From Adineta steineri (taxonomy: Eukaryota; Rotifera; Eurotatoria; Adinetida; Adinetidae): a stretch of 64,000 bases of DNA. Position numbers and translations under genes: made by a program. Shown here one piece after another: positions 61,657-64,000 of this stretch; within the stretch, counting starts at the first letter, position 1, and each line of letters starts with the position of its first letter. The stretch is from NCBI GenBank assembly GCA_905250115.1, contig CAJNOI010000018.1, forward strand, positions 744,001 through 808,000. Reading direction: 5' to 3'. A model generated the notes under the pieces. It did not search any database, had not been told where the DNA came from, and worked only from the letters and a program-made list of their open reading frames with translations.

Positions 61657-62675
61657 GTTTATCTACAACTCGAATGAGGACTGATATTTTAATTAAGTAT
61701 AACAGTAACCTTGACTACAATCATTAGATAAATAGAGTAATCTTTAAAATGTAGAAGGGTGAGGATTTGTAGGATACGGCGGTTCTAGAAAAATGGTACC
61801 GAAAACCCAACCGGAGCCGGACCGAAACTACGATTCTGGGTAGTTTTTGGAATCGCCGTACTCTACCATCAAACTGATACATTAACGAGTCCGTTTTCGG
61901 TTCTATATTATACGCTAGGAACCAAACCGAAACCGTTATTTTCTCATTTCTAATGACCGAAACTGTGGTTCCGGTTCCGCGTAATTTTTGGAACCACCGT
62001 ACTCTAAGGGTATGGGAAGGATGTAACGCCTGGATGTGAATCTTCCCTATACATTCACATCCTAGCAAAAACGAAATGCTGATTGTTGGTTAACCGTTAT
62101 TCCACAAACTTCATTTTTTCTATTCAAATAATACACATTTCATTGAAATTTAACTGTTTGTTTTTTTAGGTTCTCCTACAGAAAAATATTCAAAATTATC
62201 GGTCACAATGATCGATATTTTCACTTTTGACTTTGTTGCAAAACTTATTGCGGATGATTAATAACGTTGAACATGCAATCAGGATAAAGATTAGTCTACA
62301 CGAAAAAAACAGAAAAATTGATATAAGTCATACAAGTATCAGTTTAGCTTTTATGTTTTCAGAAAGGATATGTCTAATATCTCAGGAATATTGTAAATAC
62401 AATCGTAGGAAAACTTTATTGAATATTTCCCAAAAACTAGATTTTACTATTCTTAAAGATTTTCACTTTCTTTCAATTATTTTAATAAATGAAAAAACAT
62501 AATTTCTTTTTAATGAGACAAAAAAATATCACGCTGTACAAATATAGTATTACTATAGAATAAATAAGAAATAAACAAAGAATAACTTTAGATCTATTTA
62601 ATAAAGAATGATAAAAAAGATAAGATTATTTTGTTTTTATAGAAGAATATCTGACTAGAATAGAATAATAAATGT
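61657..62675. other. intergenic region with GC-richer repeat
   Basis: Apart from the repeat at 61765-62010, this is AT-rich DNA with no recognised gene. It lies between the TTI2-like start and the DOCK 3' end. Confidence 0.5.
61765..62010. repeat. CCGAAAC/GGTTCC-rich interspersed repeat
   Basis: Two related halves: GACCGAAACTACGATTCTGG then TTTTTGGAATCGCCGTACTC (61820-61864), and GACCGAAACTGTGGTTCCGG then TTTTTGGAACCACCGTACTC (61955-62005). The unit is thus tandemly duplicated about 135-140 bases apart, with 10-20 percent divergence. Its GC content is well above the surroundings. It is likely a fragment of a dispersed element; the apparent minus-strand frame through it is not a gene. Confidence 0.6.
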
Positions 62676-64000
62676 TTAACGAAGAAATTTTGGCGGTTTT
62701 GGTGGTGGACGTGGTGGATTATCATTAATTAATTGCTAAAATTAAATAAAAATATTTTTATACAATATTAAAATATTAATTTTTTACTTCTGAAGATTTT
62801 GTTAATGCTCGAATTTTATTAGCTAATAGATGTGTAGGTGATAGTGATTTTTTATGATTATTATCTGTTTTCGTTTGTATAATTTCATCATTTGTTTCTT
62901 CATTTAAACTTTCTGTTGATAACAAAGTTTGACTAGCTGAAGCTATAAATAAAAAAATTCAAGTGTTTAGTTTTTTCTATAGATAAATTTTTACCAATAA
63001 TAAATTGTCCGCTTACATTAACATCAGTTGTAGATGAACGTGGTGAATCATTTGATGCTCCTGCTAAAGAACTAACTGATGAACTAAGTGATGGTGCTGT
63101 GCGTGGTGGTCGACGTGGTCGAACACTTGTTAACTATATTAAATTAAAAACAATAATTTTAAGATTTTTCTATTTTTCATATGTACTTCTTCTCGTAATT
63201 CAATAGGTGTTTTTTGTGGTGATGATGTTGTTGTTGGTTTAAATATAGTATTCGCTGAATTTGCTGATGATGTTCGACTTCCTATTGAAGGCGGAAAAAG
63301 AATATTTTTATACATAAATATTTCTATTTACTTTGTAAATCTGATTGTCGTAATTGTGGATCTATGTTTGAACGATAACTATGAATAGATGCATTTGATG
63401 AAAGATCACTTGATGGTCTGAATAAATATATGTTATTTTATTCATTTACAACAACAAAAAAATTACTTACATAAATATACTTAAACGTAAACCATGTGAC
63501 TATATATTATTAATATAGATATAATAAGTAAATATGAAAATAATTTACCTGTTGTTTACCACAATAATGTTCAACTGAACGTTGTCGATGTATTAAAAGA
63601 TTACTTAAATGATCAACATGTGGTAAAATATCTGGTTTAGATTTTTGTCTCATTATAATTAATGCTCGTTCAAGTAAAGGAATCTATTGAAATACAAATA
63701 ACATACATATATTTCGAAGAAAACAAAAAAAAACTACTTGATCTGCAAGTAATTGTTTTATTCTTTCAATTAATATTTTTGTATATTCATCTGGATGTTT
63801 CATTTGATATTCATTCGATAAGAATGCCTGAAAATTAAATATATAATTATTGTTTTTTTCAAAATAAATATTTTACGAACTTGTTCAATTACACTAGCAC
63901 CGCCCATAACTGCCGCATCAAGAATTCCTGCTGTCTAAAATATATATTATTAGATTATTTTCTTCTTTTATTATTTTTATTTTACTAACTTTGCCAGATA
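62676..64000 (-). CDS. DOCK-family (DOCK1/2/5-like) Rac GEF, C-terminal part
   Basis: Guanine-nucleotide exchange factor for Rac-type GTPases; only the end of the DHR-2 domain and the tail are in the window. Small exons on the minus strand read GILDAAVMGGASVIEQ, AFLSNEYQMKHPDEYTKILI, IKQLLADQ and IPLLERALIIMRQKSKPDIL, matching the DAAVMGG-ANYEKAFF region near the DHR-2 nucleotide sensor of DOCK1/2/5 (from memory). A Ser/Thr-rich tail follows (SLSSSVSSLAGASNDSPRSS), ending in NDNPPRPPPKPPKFLR, a Pro-rich motif like the CRK SH3 sites of DOCK180. Stop at 62676. The gene runs off the right edge; DOCK3/4 cannot be excluded. Confidence 0.75.

Noticed and set aside
61724-62068. Minus-strand frame of 114 codons
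   Set aside because: Coincides with the GC-rich tandem repeat and has no protein-like features.
62227-62502. Plus-strand frame of 91 codons
   Set aside because: AT-rich, no homology, no promoter or splice context to support it.
1-64000. tRNA, rRNA and CRISPR-like structures
   Set aside because: No cloverleaf B-box with a matching A-box, no rRNA text and no regularly spaced repeats were found by eye; a covariance-model scan could still reveal a tRNA.

Overview
This window is eukaryotic DNA from a small animal. It is AT-rich, gene-dense and full of very short introns (many of 40 to 80 bases). A bdelloid rotifer (Adineta/Rotaria-like) is the best guess. The reasons are a Hox5-like gene; NHL-propeller/7TM receptor genes that I recall as an expanded bdelloid type; an F-box gene of a style I recall from bdelloids; and a bacterial-looking ureohydrolase carrying an intron. 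No rRNA, tRNA, CRISPR or viral gene was recognised. Three runs of N mark assembly gaps (11014-11113, 36409-36418, 49470-49569) and break flanking genes. Exon joins were read by eye from GT/AG sites and reading frame.

Layout. 0.5-2.4 kb: Hox5/Scr-like gene whose homeobox is cut by three introns and includes a 17-nt exon. 3.8-8.4 kb (minus): chimeric receptor of NHL propeller, two beta-sandwich modules and 7TM, with every visible internal junction in phase 1; a second NHL exon lies at 10.3-11.0 kb and runs into a gap. 11.1 kb: 3' end of a COMMD9-like gene. 11.35-13.3 kb: bystin. 15.1-20.1 kb: ORP5/8-type oxysterol-binding protein with a complete trypsin-like protease gene inside one intron, same strand, splitting the OSBP signature. 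20.4-22.1 kb (minus): membrane-anchored chitin-deacetylase-like protein lacking the catalytic and metal residues. 22.5-23.6 kb (minus): mitochondrial agmatinase-like enzyme. 24.2 kb: KGD4/MRPS36. 24.7-26.3 kb (minus): unknown. 27.3-30.6 kb: SLC28 nucleoside transporter. 31.1-32.4 kb (minus): STEAP metalloreductase.

35.0-36.4 kb: proline-rich protein. 36.4-40.5 kb (minus): partial LDL-receptor class A protein with a 3.5 kb intron. 41.5-42.6 kb: F-box protein. 44.1 kb: YRDC. 45.25 kb: small EF-hand protein. 45.7-47.9 kb (minus): protein with about a dozen LYSIVG-type repeats, head to head with an unknown gene at 48.0-48.9 kb. 49.6-50.2 kb (minus): 5' exon of VPS33B, cut by a gap. 50.5-54.3 kb (minus): NYN ribonuclease of the ZC3H12/N4BP1/KHNYN type. 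54.6-56.1 kb: eIF3h. 56.6-57.6 kb (minus): unknown single-exon gene. 59.6-61.7 kb (minus): TTI2-like, with a hAT-type MITE in its intron. 62.7-64.0 kb (minus): 3' end of a DOCK-family GEF running off the window.

The genes are mostly unrelated housekeeping and signalling genes; there is no operon-like functional grouping. The most unusual items are the nested protease, the phase-1 modular receptor with its duplicated ectodomain exon, the dead deacetylase, the LYSIVG repeat protein, the interrupted homeobox and several small mobile or foldback elements inside introns.
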